Positions 1 to 11,186 of a stretch of 64,000 bases of DNA are shown here, piece after piece. The translations under genes and the position numbers were made by a program. Origin of the DNA: Timema cristinae. Its lineage: Eukaryota > Arthropoda > Insecta > Phasmatodea > Timematidae. A model generated the notes under the pieces. The model was not told the origin of the DNA. It saw only the letters and a list, made by a program, of their open reading frames with translations, and did not search any database. Position 1 is the first letter of the stretch. Every line of letters starts with the position of its first letter. The stretch lies in assembly GCA_039000515.1 (NCBI GenBank), contig JBCFYV010009882.1, forward strand, positions 51,750,816 through 51,814,815, given 5' to 3'.

Positions 1-949
1 CAAATATGCTAGTAAATAGTTAAATACACAATATGAATGAAAAATGTAGACAGTTTTATCACAGTTTTGTAAAGTTACTGTATCATGGGACCGCAGGTAT
101 TCCTGCGTGAAACATATCAAATCACTAAAACATGAAGAGGAGAGTGTCTAAAATCTCGGAAAGTATTAAACACCAGGTGTAGGTAATCACTCTGTTGAAT
201 ACGTCCAAGGAGGAGGATTTGTCATATGAATTGGCAAAATACATGTGAGGAGGCAGTTTGGTTACCACGTGCAAAAGATGATTCAAAGATTTCTTGTGAC
301 ATATAACAGTGTTCCAACCGACAATCAAACAAACCTTAAGGAAAATAATAAGGCCACAATGGCAATGTTTTCATTCGAGAGTGTAAGAAAAGTTTATTTT
401 ACAATAAACTTGGTGTGGAGAAATGATTAATATATACAGTACTTATTTTGGAACAAGTCCAGAAACATTAGCAACGCTTTGATTAATTATGTAGACATTT
501 ATTTACTGTATGGCAATAAAATTAAACATCAATTTTTGCTCAACATATGATAGTAACCTAATGTTGGTGTATTTGTTGAGTATCCAGAAGCGTACTACCG
601 TTATCTAGAACTAAGACCTATTTTTTTAAATTAATACTAATTTGAGTTGTATTGATGTAAATAATAAAATATTTTTTGAGAAAAATAACACTTTTTTCCC
701 CTAAAAATGACCTCACATTTTGCATGTATCTTCTAGTAAATGGTCACAATATTAATATCAACCAAACCAACACAACATATATTCTGCAGAAAATACAAAA
801 TGATTCAAAGGTTAGGTAAAAACTTATGCATAGTGTAGGAGGTACTCTGGTAGAACAGTTTTCGAATAGGAATCCATGTATGTCCTCCAGGGTTATCCTG
901 TGTCAGACAAGGCCATTAAAGGTGGGGAGGTCTAATTCATTTCAATGAA
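1..949. other. No recognisable gene
   Basis: AT-rich sequence with only short open frames. Neither strand shows a family I recognise, and no paired terminal repeats were found. Confidence 0.6.
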
Positions 950-1590
950 ATAAACAGATCTTGCTATTCTCCTACTAGCTTAATCTTGAATCACATGACA
1001 GGGAATTAACTTTTACCCATATCCAAAAAAAGTATCAGTAGATGTTGCAGCCTTGTTTGAATGAGCACCATCTTTTGAGCAGAGTACTATTCACGGATGA
1101 AGCATTATTCACAAGAGTTGACTTCTTCAATTGCTGTAAAAATGACATTTTTGGGATGAACAGAACCTCCGTGATTCTGTTGCTCATAAACACCAAGAGA
1201 ATTTATGGGTGGGTATCATTGGTGATAATGTGATCGGACCTTACCTCCTGAAACCATGTTTGAGTGAACACATTTACAGAATATTTTTGAAGAAATTGTG
1301 CCAAAGCTGTTACAAGATGTGCAACTTATCACATGTCAGCAAGTGTGGATGCAACAAAAAGGAGTGCAAGCACAAGTTTTCTTTCAATTAGCTGGAACTT
1401 CTGAATGTATGGATGACTATTTCAGCGGAATGGTATGAGATATTCCTACCTTCTATGTCCTCGCCTAGCTCAGAATGACTATGGAAAATATGAATGGATT
1501 TCTATTTGAAAATTGTTCTTCCCAAGTCTCTCCATACGCTCCTTAAGTTTTGACCTAAAATTTTGATTAACCCTGTATAATTTCGATTTT
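950..1590 (+). pseudogene. Tc1/mariner-like transposase relic
   Basis: Broken coding remnant. Around 1084-1130 the frame reads V-L-F-T-D-E-A-L-F-T, and around 1203-1300 another frame reads W-V-G-I-I-G-D-N-V-I-G-P followed by a leucine-rich stretch. This order (F-[ST]-D-E-A-x-F-T, then W-x-G-I-I-G-x-x-x-I-G-P) is typical of a large arthropod group of IS630/Tc1/mariner-like transposases, in which the Asp of the first motif is catalytic. At least two frameshifts and several stops are present. The right end near 1570-1580 reads A-A-C-C-C-T-G-T-A-T-A, a common end of such elements, but no matching left end was found, so the boundaries are approximate. The copy is dead. Confidence 0.6.
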
Positions 1591-1885
1591 AAAGTTTTGT
1601 ATAGTAATACAAACATTTCTCAACCTTTTCAATGCTTCTTAACTCCATCCATAAGAACCTAAAATGTTGTTACACAGCAAAATCTAGATAGTCTACAGAC
1701 CTCAATCAATAAACACCTCTTTACCCAACATACTTCTTCTCAATCTGACTTTTGACATTCTGGTTATTAATACAGTATAAAACTATAGTTATACAAATGT
1801 ATATTAACTTTGTTGTTATTGTTATTATTATTTTGGATATTAAATTAGATTCTTTAAGACTGTCAGTTATTACTGGTATAGAAAT

Positions 1886-2019
1886 TGTTGTGAGTATTGT
1901 AAATAAACATTCTGTTTGCTTAGTTATCAAACACACATTCTATTGTTCTTTTTATCTTATTAATGCTGTTTGTTGTTTTTGTGCAAAGATATAAGTGTTG
2001 TTTAGTAAATATAATCTCA
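1886..2019 (+). repeat. Copia-A 5' LTR
   Basis: A 134-bp LTR aligning with 5630-5759 through shared blocks such as GTAAATAAACATTCT and AGTGTTGTTTAGTAAATA. It begins TGTTG and ends TCA directly before the primer-binding site. Divergence from the other LTR indicates the insertion is not recent. Confidence 0.92.
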
Positions 2020-2038
2020 GGTTATGGGTCCAGGGCAC
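2020..2038 (+). promoter_or_regulatory. Copia-A primer-binding site, initiator tRNA-Met half-molecule type
   Basis: GGTTATGGGTCCAG directly abuts the LTR. In Drosophila copia the equivalent GGTTATGGGCCCAG pairs with the anticodon-side end of a cleaved initiator tRNA-Met rather than with the tRNA 3' end. The match has one mismatch in 14 bases and partly continues downstream. Confidence 0.8.
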
Positions 2039-5000
2039 GGTACAACGTTTATGTTGCATAGTCAAATAAATTATCTGTGTGTTAAAACGTTATTAAACAC
2101 GTTTTTGAAGCCTGAAAACAGTGAGTTTTCCAAAAATCTAGATGGCATTCGGATTCTCAATGCACGTCGAAAACTAGGAAAAGACAATTATGACACATGG
2201 GGACAACAAATGGAAGCAATCCTTATAATGAAAGACCACTGGTAATACATTGATGGAACTGTTCTCAGGCCAGCAAATGAGAAAGGTGCTGACGCAGAAA
2301 CCAACGCCACAAATGTACTAACATTAGACAAAGCTGATTGTAAACCTAAAGCCAACATTGTCTTGGCTGTGAGTCCTGCAGAGCTTTGTCACATAAGACT
2401 TTCCAAAACATCCCATGAGGTATAGCAAAAGCTAAAACTAGTTTATCAGTCGAAGGGGCCTGCTAGAAAAGCAACGCTTCTGAAAAAGTTTTCATTTGCA
2501 AAAATGCATGACAGGGAAAACATGGCAGATCCCCTAACAAACATTCTTAGCACAGTTGATAAACTCAAAGAAAAGGATATTCACATCTCTGGAGAGTTAT
2601 TAAGTATAGTGTTACTATATAGTGTTCAAAGTAAAGTGCAAGAAAGCTGACTCAGAGAGTACAGGTGCTTTGTAAGTAGAATCTTATGGAGGATGAAACG
2701 TAAATAAAAACATATCATATACGAGCGATACAGATAAAAATGCTAAAACTGGTCAAAACCAAGGCCAGGGTTGTGTGAAAAATCAAAATTTCAAAACATA
2801 TAAGAATCCCATATAAGTTCAACTAATGTAAAAAAAACAGGCACAAGACAGCTGATTGCTGGACAAAGATGTCCAACGATAAGCAAGTTTCAATGGCATC
2901 AGAACAGATTCATAGAGTAACATAAGTTTTTGTGACTTTGTCATCATCGTCAGAGAGCGAGCGCTCTCAACGCGCAGCCAACTTGAAGGGATGGCGTGTG
3001 GTGTCGTCAGCAGAGCAACACCGCATATGCACTGCAAAATGAGTAGTTTTTCAGAGCTCACACCAACCGTAAATAAGGTTAGGTTAGCGGACGACAGCAC
3101 AACCAACATAAGAGAAATTGGAACTGCAGTAATTAACATTTTGAATGAAAAAGGACAGTTAGTCAAAGTGAGGTTAGAAAAAACACTTTTTGTACCCACA
3201 CTTAAGACAAATTTATTTTCTATTTCAAAAACCGTTTAAAGATAACGAAGTGTGTGTTACAAAGTAAATAATGCTGAAATTGTAGATAAAAACGGTGAAG
3301 AGTTGTTGACTGCCCATAAATGCAAACAATTTGTATTTTATCGAATCTGATGTTCCAAATGGACACTCTACATATATAGCTAATGTGAGTGCAACAAACA
3401 ACCTTAGTGAACTTGAAAAGTGGTACAGGAGGTATGGGCATTCAAATGAACATAACTTGTGTAAACTTGTACAGAAAGAGATGGTTAGTGGAAAAGACTT
3501 TAGGAGCTTAGAACAATTTTAAATTTGTGAAACTTGCATCTTAGGAAAGCAAGTTGCTACGCCATTTCCAAAAAGGTACAAGTCAAAGAGTGAAAGATTA
3601 CTTGAATTAGTGCACACAGACATGTGAAACGTCATCACAAAATCGCCACGAAAGGAAAATTCAAACTTGGTGGACGGGCAATGGCTTGGAGTACTGCGGA
3701 AAAGATTTCACAGTAGAGATGTGTATCACAGGTATAAGAAAACATATGATAGCTGAAACCCCAGAAGAGAATAGCTGTTGGAGTCTGGCTTACCAAAAAG
3801 TTTTTAGGCTTAAGCGATTTCCACAGATGCGTACATCAAAAACAGATGTCCATCAAAAACAGATGTCCATCAAAACAACTGGAAGATCAAACCCTGTATG
3901 AATTTGGTGCGGTTAGAAACAAAAATAGGACATTTAGAACTTATGGTTGCAAAGCTTATATTCTAAATAAAGCTCCAAATAAAGAAAAGTTTGATTAAAG
4001 ATCCAAAGCAGATATTTTTGTAGGATATTCCACCGGATCAAAGTCATATCGAATTTGGGATCCAGAAAATAGGAACATAGCGAGAAGTCGAGATGTTAAA
4101 TTTTTAGAGAATTTCGAAATAGTTGAAGTTTTGAATGAAGATTAGGAATCTGCAAGCCTTGAACCTACTTACTTCTATGTTGATAACAGTGCAAAAGACA
4201 CAATGTCTGAAGAAGTTGACGGACATTTAAATAAAGTCTAGGAAAGTGACCCCATTAATCCTGGTCCTGAGGTCAATGAGAATAACATACAATCAAATAA
4301 TTCAAGTGAATTTCTTTCAGAAAACCCAAGCCAAGATTGCACAGTGATCAAGAATAAGAAGGGGCCTGGTTGACCTAAATTGATTAAAACTGGCAAGCCA
4401 GGAAAACTGGCAAAATCATTTAATTTGGTAGTGCAAAATCCTGACAGTGTGAGCTTGGCGTTTGAAGAGGTGGTAAATCTGTCAGTACAAGAAGCCTTAG
4501 AAGGACCATATGTAGCAAATTGGCGGAAAGCGACGGAAGCTGAGTTTAACTCTGACACAAAGCAAGGCCTGGACATTGAAGCCACATCCAAAAATTAAAA
4601 CTGGCATTGGCTGTCGATGGGTACTCAGGACAAGGCATGGACCAAATGGTAAAGTAAAACGCCGCAAAGCTAAATTGGTAGCGAAGAGCTACACTAAACA
4701 TCGTGGGCGACTTCCATGAAACTTTTTCACCAGTTGCTCAACTTAGCTCAATAATATTAGTTGTTGCTCTAGCTGCAAAGTTGGCCCTGACTTTGTATCA
4801 GCTTGATTTTGTGATGGACTATATAAATGGAGATCTTGATGAGCAGATCTGCAACACTCAATTTGATGGCAACAATAAGTTAGCCAAAGCCATGGAGCTA
4901 TCCACAAAGGAAGAGGCAGAGGAAATAAGGGACATTCCATACCAGCAACTCATTGGTTCTCTAATGTACCTCGCAGTATTGACAAGACCTGGCATTGCGT

Positions 5001-5427
5001 ATGCAGTGAGCTCCTTGAGCTGGTACAATCGAAGCCCTGGGAAAGTACACTGGGTTGCAACAAAACGTGTCCTGCAATGCCTGAAAGGTACGAGAAACCA
5101 TGGACTAGTCTACAAGAAATTTGGTGCCGAACTGATTGGATATGTGGACGGGGACTGGGGAGGATCTCATGACGACCAGAGATCATACACAGAATAAATT
5201 TTTCAAGTGGCTGAATCTGCCATGACATGGGAGGCAAGAAAGCAATCCACTGTAGCTCTTTCAAGCACAAAGGCAGAGTACATGGCTCTCACGGACGCAG
5301 CAAAAGAGACAGTTTGCTTGCGGAAACTGCTAGAAGAAATTGGTTTTTTGTGTGTCGATGCAAAATCAACCCTCGTTTATTGTGACAATCAAGGAGCAGA
5401 TAAGCTCATGCATAATCCCATGTAACA
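2024..5427 (+). pseudogene. Copia-A gag-pol remnant
   Basis: Decayed copia polyprotein. Gag (about 2130-2640) keeps the L-x-x-x-N-Y-x-x-W start typical of copia Gag, with an in-frame stop at 2243-2245. A zinc-knuckle remnant (C-K-K-T-G-H-K-T-A-D-C) lies near 2830-2862. The protease region (2960-3240) lacks a visible D-S-G triplet but keeps L-A-D-D-S. The GAG-pre-integrase zinc region (3400-3640) has R-Y-G-H followed by C-E-T-C-I-L-G-K. Integrase continues poorly to about 4150 with most of its catalytic core missing. RT (4430-4850) has F-S-P-V and then jumps past the Y-V-D-D box, which is deleted. RNase H (5120-5427) keeps Y-V-D-G-D-W, S-S-T-K-A-E-Y and C-D-N-Q-G-A. Frames change several times and internal stops are numerous. 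Confidence 0.9.
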
Positions 5428-5629
5428 CTTGATTACCAAACATATTGACATTTAACATCACCATATAGGCGAAGTTTTCGAACAAGGAGAAATCAACGTG
5501 AAGTACATTTCAACAAACAAGATGATACCTTACGTTCTTACCAAAGCTCTGTTCAGACCAAGCCATTATAAGTGTGTATAAGGAATTGGAGTGAGAGACA
5601 TTAATATGTAACAGGTGTTTGAGAGGGAG

Positions 5630-5759
5630 TGTTGTGTGATGTAAATAAACATTCTCTTTACTTTATTACCAAGCACGCATTCTAGTGTTCTGTTTATCTT
5701 AGTAGCGCTAATATTTGTGGTTTTTATGCAAGAGTGTTGTTTAGTAAATAGAACCAACA
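5630..5759 (+). repeat. Copia-A 3' LTR
   Basis: A 130-bp LTR beginning TGTTG and ending CAACA (inverted TG...CA ends), followed by GAAAT, the right target-site duplication. Confidence 0.92.
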
Positions 5760-6371
5760 GAAATAGTTTATAATCAATTGTAATATTACATCTATAAACT
5801 TTGATTCTTATGTCTCAGTTGGTTCTGACCTTCAGGAAATATTAAATGACCGATTTTCACCTTGAATATGTGAAAACCGAAAATAATTATTTGATGTCTT
5901 AACTAACTCCCAGGTACAAAATATGTGTGTTTGCAAACCAAAACTACTTTGAATAGTCCAATAAATACTGGTTCGAATAAGTAAAAAATTTGAACAGCTT
6001 GTCTAGATATGAACAGATCAGTAGTATAGCATAAATGATATTTGTTAAATAGACCTAGATATAAAACTGTACATAGTAGGCATGTTACTTCAAGGACGGC
6101 CAAAAAGTCTATTAGTAAAATAGTGGCACACTAATAAGAGAAGAAACAGCATTTTAGTTTAGTTTTTTTTACCCAATATATATTTTAAAATTTGTTTAAC
6201 AGGCAAAACTTGTCTGCTCACAAACTAGTGGGGACCATCCAATATCATTTTACTCAAATATAGTGAAGGGTACAGTATCTACACAAAAAAGTACCTCATC
6301 ATGCTACACGCAAAAGTATTTTCAGAAATGGATTTTAGTAAATTTATATCCATTGATGTTTCCAGCCTATG
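5760..6371. other. No recognisable gene
   Basis: AT-rich sequence. I see no coding similarity, no terminal repeat and no structured RNA. Confidence 0.6.
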
Positions 6372-6540
6372 GTGTTGGTCAGATTTTTATTCAGGCTATA
6401 TATCTTCCACTACCGGCTTGCTAGGCCTGTCGTAGCTTCACACACGTTATAATCTAACGTAAGACTAAAAGCAAGCACAACACCCAGTCCCCATACATTA
6501 ATTTATCAATGTAAAGGGGTAAGCCCATGGTGGGAGGAAG
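6372..6540 (-). repeat. SINE-B fragment (head missing)
   Basis: Matches 18140-18290 through blocks such as TTTTTATTCA, TTCCACTA-CGGCTTGCTAG and GTAAGACTA. The tRNA-like head seen at 18300-18392 is absent; instead the sequence runs into a GC-richer segment (6535-6605) that reappears inverted at 15210-15285. The TE orientation is minus, with the tail at the left. Confidence 0.7.
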
Positions 6541-6826
6541 TAAGGTGAAACCGTCCGGCCCCTAAAACTCGTCCGTGTCTGCGCATGACGTCAGTTTAGG
6601 ACGACTTGCTTTACTGCGAGCATATCACGCTATGGTACATTCTCAAATTATCTTTAGATTTCAACAATATACCTTTTAAAACACTACAGAATAATGTAGA
6701 AGTATGTAGCAATCTTTTAGAATATTTATAGCTAGAATAATATGGGTGTGAAATAATAAAATTACATAAATTTTAACACTATTATGCAAAGTGAGCGAAC
6801 TTGTTAAATTCATCAAACAAGGATAA
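6541..6826. other. Flank between SINE-B fragment and hAT-A
   Basis: 6541-6605 is GC-richer and contains TGCGCATGACGTCAG. The rest is AT-rich and featureless. No coding content is visible. Confidence 0.5.
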
Positions 6827-7934
6827 TAAAACAATGGGGGTGTGCGAAGCTTCGAAAATCTCGAAGTCGAAGCGAATATTAATTAGCTTCGACTTCGACA
6901 AACAAAATTTACTTCGAAAAATTCGAAGCTTCGGCAAAAAATATATAGGTATTTTCAATTTTAATCATTCTGAGCTGTTATTCTATTAGATTATATTCAT
7001 GTTTACCACACATAATTCACAATTTAAAACAAATAAAACGTTTAATTATAGAATGCTTAGTAATATGTATTAGGCGCAAGCTTCCAATACAAACTATTTT
7101 CATTTGTTTACTTTACCAAAGATGGGCCCTATCGATTTATAGGTTAAATATCGATTAGTTCGATATTTTTTAATATCTATGTATTGACACAAAAGGCCAT
7201 AGTTATAAAACGACTAGTTGATTGTGACCTACTTAATTATTATCCCCAATATTTCTACTGAGATTAGTGACCACTTTTAATAAGTGGTGATCACACTATT
7301 TTTGTTAAAAAATAATGTTCCTGTAAGTATCTTTTTCTTATTCTCTCTCAATAAATAACTTGTAAATTTTAAATAGTTCGTTTTGATGAAATATTGAATA
7401 AGTATCGATAGCTACACAATTTCAATAATCGATTATATTCAATACCACACGGCTGATCGATTCACAAATTAAATACGTTCAACTATCTTCACCGCCACAT
7501 GACCTAAATTCACGTGATAAAGATTTAAAATAATATTTTAAAAAAATAATCAATATACAATTTAAAATCATATTTTTCTTTGAATTTTGCATAATTTTTT
7601 CAAGTGAATCTTTTTCAATACTCTGAAATGAGATGAACTTGACGTGTATTTGCTCAACTCAACAGAAAATGTTACTACGCATGCGCCAAGAGATAAATTA
7701 AAAATTTGATAGAAAGTCGAAAAAATTAATTTTGAGACAGATTATAAGTAAACATATTTACCTTTTACTGATTAAATTTTGTTTCAATTTTAAATTATAC
7801 TTTTTTTTTAACTAAACGATTAAATAATTTATTTTTATTAACCCAAAAACTTTATGGAGAAATTGTTGACCTCATGTTGGCAACATTAGACTGTTGTTTA
7901 TTAATTTATCAATATTTTGGTTGAGCCTACAAAA

Positions 7935-8046
7935 ATGTCCAAAACAAATAAAAATAAAAGTGAAATATGGGTATTTTTCACGAGAGCTTCTGATAAGAAA
8001 ACTGCCCCGTGTAATATATGCCTTAAAAAATACAAGACGCCAACAG
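7935..8046 (+). CDS. hAT-A transposase exon 1: BED-type zinc finger, N-terminal half
   Basis: Starts at ATG 7935 and reads W-V-F-F-T near residues 12-16 and C-N-I-C-L-K near residues 27-32, the first half of a BED finger that binds transposon ends. The frame stays open to a donor GTGACT at 8047. The intron (8047-8400) ends TCTATCCCAG. Exon 2 then continues in frame to H-L-E-T-H, giving C-x2-C...H-x4-H. Intron placement inside the finger is inferred from frame continuity and splice consensus. Confidence 0.75.
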
Positions 8047-8400
8047 GTGACTTATTGCTATTAGAAACCTTTTTTTCTTTTTAAAACAATGCATGTTTTT
8101 CTGTAATACCAAAATATTTACCTTTTTTTTAAAATTTAAAACTGGGATAAAAATAACTTGGATTATTATTATTTAGAGCATGTGTTGCAGTTTATCTACA
8201 TTTTATTTTAATGTGTTGGATTGAACAGTAATATTGGATTTTACAAATTACTTCTTTAATTTCTCAAGTTTAAATTTGCTTGAATGCTAGAACTATATAA
8301 TCATTTTAATACATTTAAGCCTAATATTTTTATTATCAGATTAAAATATAACTTACATTTTTTATTTCAAGCTTTTAATTTTTAAAATCCTCTATCCCAG

Positions 8401-10095
8401 GTACAACAAAAACACTTTCAAACCATCTAGAGACGCATCAATCTCAATTCAATGAATTTAAAAGAGCAAGTGGCAATAAAACAAACTACCTCAGCCCCTA
8501 AAAAAGACACACTAGTTCAGTCAACAATACAAGGTGCCTTTCAGAAGGGTTTGATCATGCAGCCTAACAACCCAATAGCACTCAAAATTACAAAGCAAAT
8601 TGCAAAAATGTTGGCAATGAGTCTCTTGCCATACGAGTTTGTGGAGGAAGAAGGCTTCATCAACTTAATGAAACATGTAGTACCAAACTACAAAGTTCCT
8701 TGCCGCACCACATTTTCGCGAAACTATGTGCCAGCACTATATGGTGATATAAAAAAATATTTAAAATGTCAACTTATTAATGATTTACCCCAACTTTTTG
8801 CTTTGTCACTTACCTCAGATGGATGGACGTCACGTGCACATGACAGTTACATAAGTCTGAGGTGTCACTATTTAAAACCAGACTTTGAGTACAAGTCATT
8901 TACAATGAACACTGTGCTACTTAATGAATCACACACAGCTGTGAACATCAGAGCTACACTGCAACAGGCTGTTTGTGAATGGGGCATTGCTTTAAATGAA
9001 GATAGACTTCCAATATATTGTGTCAGCGATAATGCTCCAAATTTTCGTTCTGCAGTTAATTCCCTGTTTATTTCTATTCCATGTTTTGCCCATTCCCTAC
9101 AATTAGCTATCCATGATGCCAAAGCAGAATGTCCTGGTGTTTGTACGCTTTTGACAAAGGCAAAATCAATTGTGGGACATAACAGTCGTAGTCCATCCGC
9201 CAGAAAAAGATTACATACTGTAATGGAAGAGATGGGACTGTCAGTACTCGAGTTAATTCAGTTTGTGGACACGCGGTGGTCCAGCGAGTATAACATGCTT
9301 TATCGATTACATGCTGTTAGAAAAGCTGTTGGAGCTGAACTTGCCAATTCAGTAAATAACATCGAGGTCCTAACTGCAGTTGAATGGACGCAAGCGGCAG
9401 GCATTGTAGAGGTTCTTGGACCACTAGCTGACGCCACCAAGGAAATCAGTGGAGACAGTTATCCAACCTCTTCAATGGTTATACCTATCCTTCATTGCCT
9501 CAAATCCCATCTAAATGTTTTTATCACTAGCAAGAAGGATGGTGTGATGTTCGCAAGAAGTTTAGATAAGGCTTTGAAATCTCGCTTCAGTTTCTACGAT
9601 TCAGATCCAATTTTCTGCCCATCCATGCTATGCGACCCAAGATTTAAAGGTGTCTTGATTGATGATATGGTGGCAGTAAACACGCTAGCAATTGAAGTTA
9701 AGAAGTTGAGTGACAAGTCATCTTTAGAGCCTAACGTAAAAGATGAACAACCCTCATGCTCCTCTTCTAGTTCTGGAATATGGTCAAGTTTTGATTCCAT
9801 ACCAAATACCACCCAACCGGCAATAGACAACAATAGTGAAGTGAAGGATTACCTAAATGAACCACGAGTGCCCAGATCAACAAATCCCTATATCTGGTGG
9901 AAGGAAGAGGGTTCTCGAAAATACCCTAATGTCTCCAAGGTAGCCCTCAAATACCTGGGAATACCTGCTACAAGTGTGTGCAGTGAAAGGGTCTTTTCTA
10001 GTTCAGGAAAAATTGTAACTGCCAGACGTGAATCGTTGACTCCTATTCATGTCGAGGAATTAACATTCCTTCAAAATAACTTGAATAGAAAGTGA
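8401..10095 (+). CDS. hAT-A transposase, catalytic exon (ZBED-like)
   Basis: An uninterrupted 547-residue frame begins at ATG 8452. The true exon probably starts at 8401, where a different frame finishes the BED finger (H-L-E-T-H at 8424-8438); a one-base shift between about 8440 and 8495 separates the two. Numbered from the 8452 Met, the RNase H-like core has Asp123 in L-T-S-D-G-W-T-S, Asp193 in C-V-S-D-N-A-P and Glu512 in C-S-E-R-V-F-S, the expected D-D-E set. The hATC dimerisation region covers about residues 478-543 (N-P-Y-x-W-W, K-Y-L-G-I-P-A-T-S). It would cut and paste elements carrying GGGTGTGCGAAGC ends, in the nucleus. It may be inactive because of the frameshift, or the shift could be an assembly error. 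Confidence 0.93.
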
Positions 10096-10713
10096 CATTT
10101 CTAACTGCCTGTATAAATAATTTCTTACAATGCTTATTTTTATTTTAACTTATAAAACTGTTTGATGTATATATAATTTTTCTTAATTTTTAATACACGT
10201 TTTTTAAAATAAGTTATAACATAACCTGACCTGAAGTGAATATTTTTTAAAGTTTAATTGCAAATCAAATGTAGGATAATATCATTGCACAATGTCACAG
10301 GCCTGTGTAAATATTTTATTAGCATATAACTTAACCTAATATAGTATATACTTATATTTTTTATAAAATATAATTGTCTATTTACGCGCCCAAGTAAATG
10401 TCTTTTTAGTAGGCCTACATTTTTTTTCTAAAAAGGTTAATGCCTTATTGTGTATTATTACATAATTAGGCTAAATTGTAAGGTTTTATTAAAGTTAGAT
10501 AAAATGTAACAATTTAATAGCATTTGAACTAAATATAAATACATTAAGGCTAAAAACATCCAGGTTTTTTTAGAAAAATAATTTTTTTTCAGAGCTATTA
10601 TCAGATGTTAAAATTTTATTCGAACTTCGATTTGACTTCGAGAATATTCTTGAATATTCACTTCGACTTCGCTTCGAACTGAAAAAACTGGCTTCGCACA
10701 CCCTATAAAACAA

Positions 10714-11184
10714 TAAATCCATATTTTGCTATTCAAAATATTATGATTCCCACGTTAAAGAACTAGTCTTGTTACAATAACTCCATCAATATTAAATTAA
10801 TTTATGAATTTCAAACAAAATCCTTGACTTGAACGAATAAACCAGAAGAAAAATTTATATTGTTTACAACAGAAAACAAAACAAAATATATTATGTAACC
10901 AAGAAAAGCAAAGTATATTTAAAATATTTTAAGCCATTAATAGGTAAACTTATATTCCTTTTTCATTATAAACACCTATTTTATAACTGCAATATTTAGG
11001 CTACATCTATTAAAGCTTGATTTTTTAGATATATGATTGGAAATTAATATTTTTCCTTTCTCATATCATTATAAAATAATGCTATCATGAAAGTTTTCTA
11101 CCTTGAAATTTTGACGAATCTTTGCAATTAATATGTCCCAAGCCCCTGAAAAAATTGAGTCAACAATTATACTAGATTTGGCTA
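10714..11184. other. No recognisable gene
   Basis: AT-rich spacer between the hAT-A target-site duplication and the mariner element. No features seen. Confidence 0.6.
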
Positions 11185-11186
11185 TA

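Larger units (their letters stand above)
1886..5759 (+). mobile_element. Copia-A: Ty1/copia LTR retrotransposon, complete ends, defective
   Basis: A 3,874-bp insertion with both LTRs (1886-2019 and 5630-5759), each starting TGTTG and ending CA, and a perfect 5-bp target-site duplication GAAAT at 1881-1885 and 5760-5764. A primer-binding site follows the left LTR and a purine tract (GAGAGGGAG, 5621-5629) precedes the right LTR. The interior carries gag, protease, integrase, reverse transcriptase and RNase H remnants in the Ty1/copia order. It is shorter than the roughly 5 kb usual for the group because of internal deletions, including the integrase core and the RT catalytic segment. No long open frame survives, so it could move only with proteins supplied by another copy. 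Confidence 0.95.
6835..10705 (+). mobile_element. hAT-A: nearly intact hAT DNA transposon
   Basis: A 3,871-bp element bounded by inverted ends (left TGGGGGTGTGCGAAGC, right end reverse-complemented TAGGGTGTGCGAAGC) and a perfect 8-bp target-site duplication TAAAACAA at 6827-6834 and 10706-10713, the hallmark of hAT insertion. Both sub-terminal regions (6841-6940 and 10615-10700) are dense in CTTCGA/TTCGAAG repeats, probable transposase-binding sites. The coding part is two exons: a BED zinc-finger exon (7935-8046) and a long catalytic exon (from 8401). The only clear coding lesion is a one-base frame change just after the BED finger, so the copy looks young. Confidence 0.96.
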
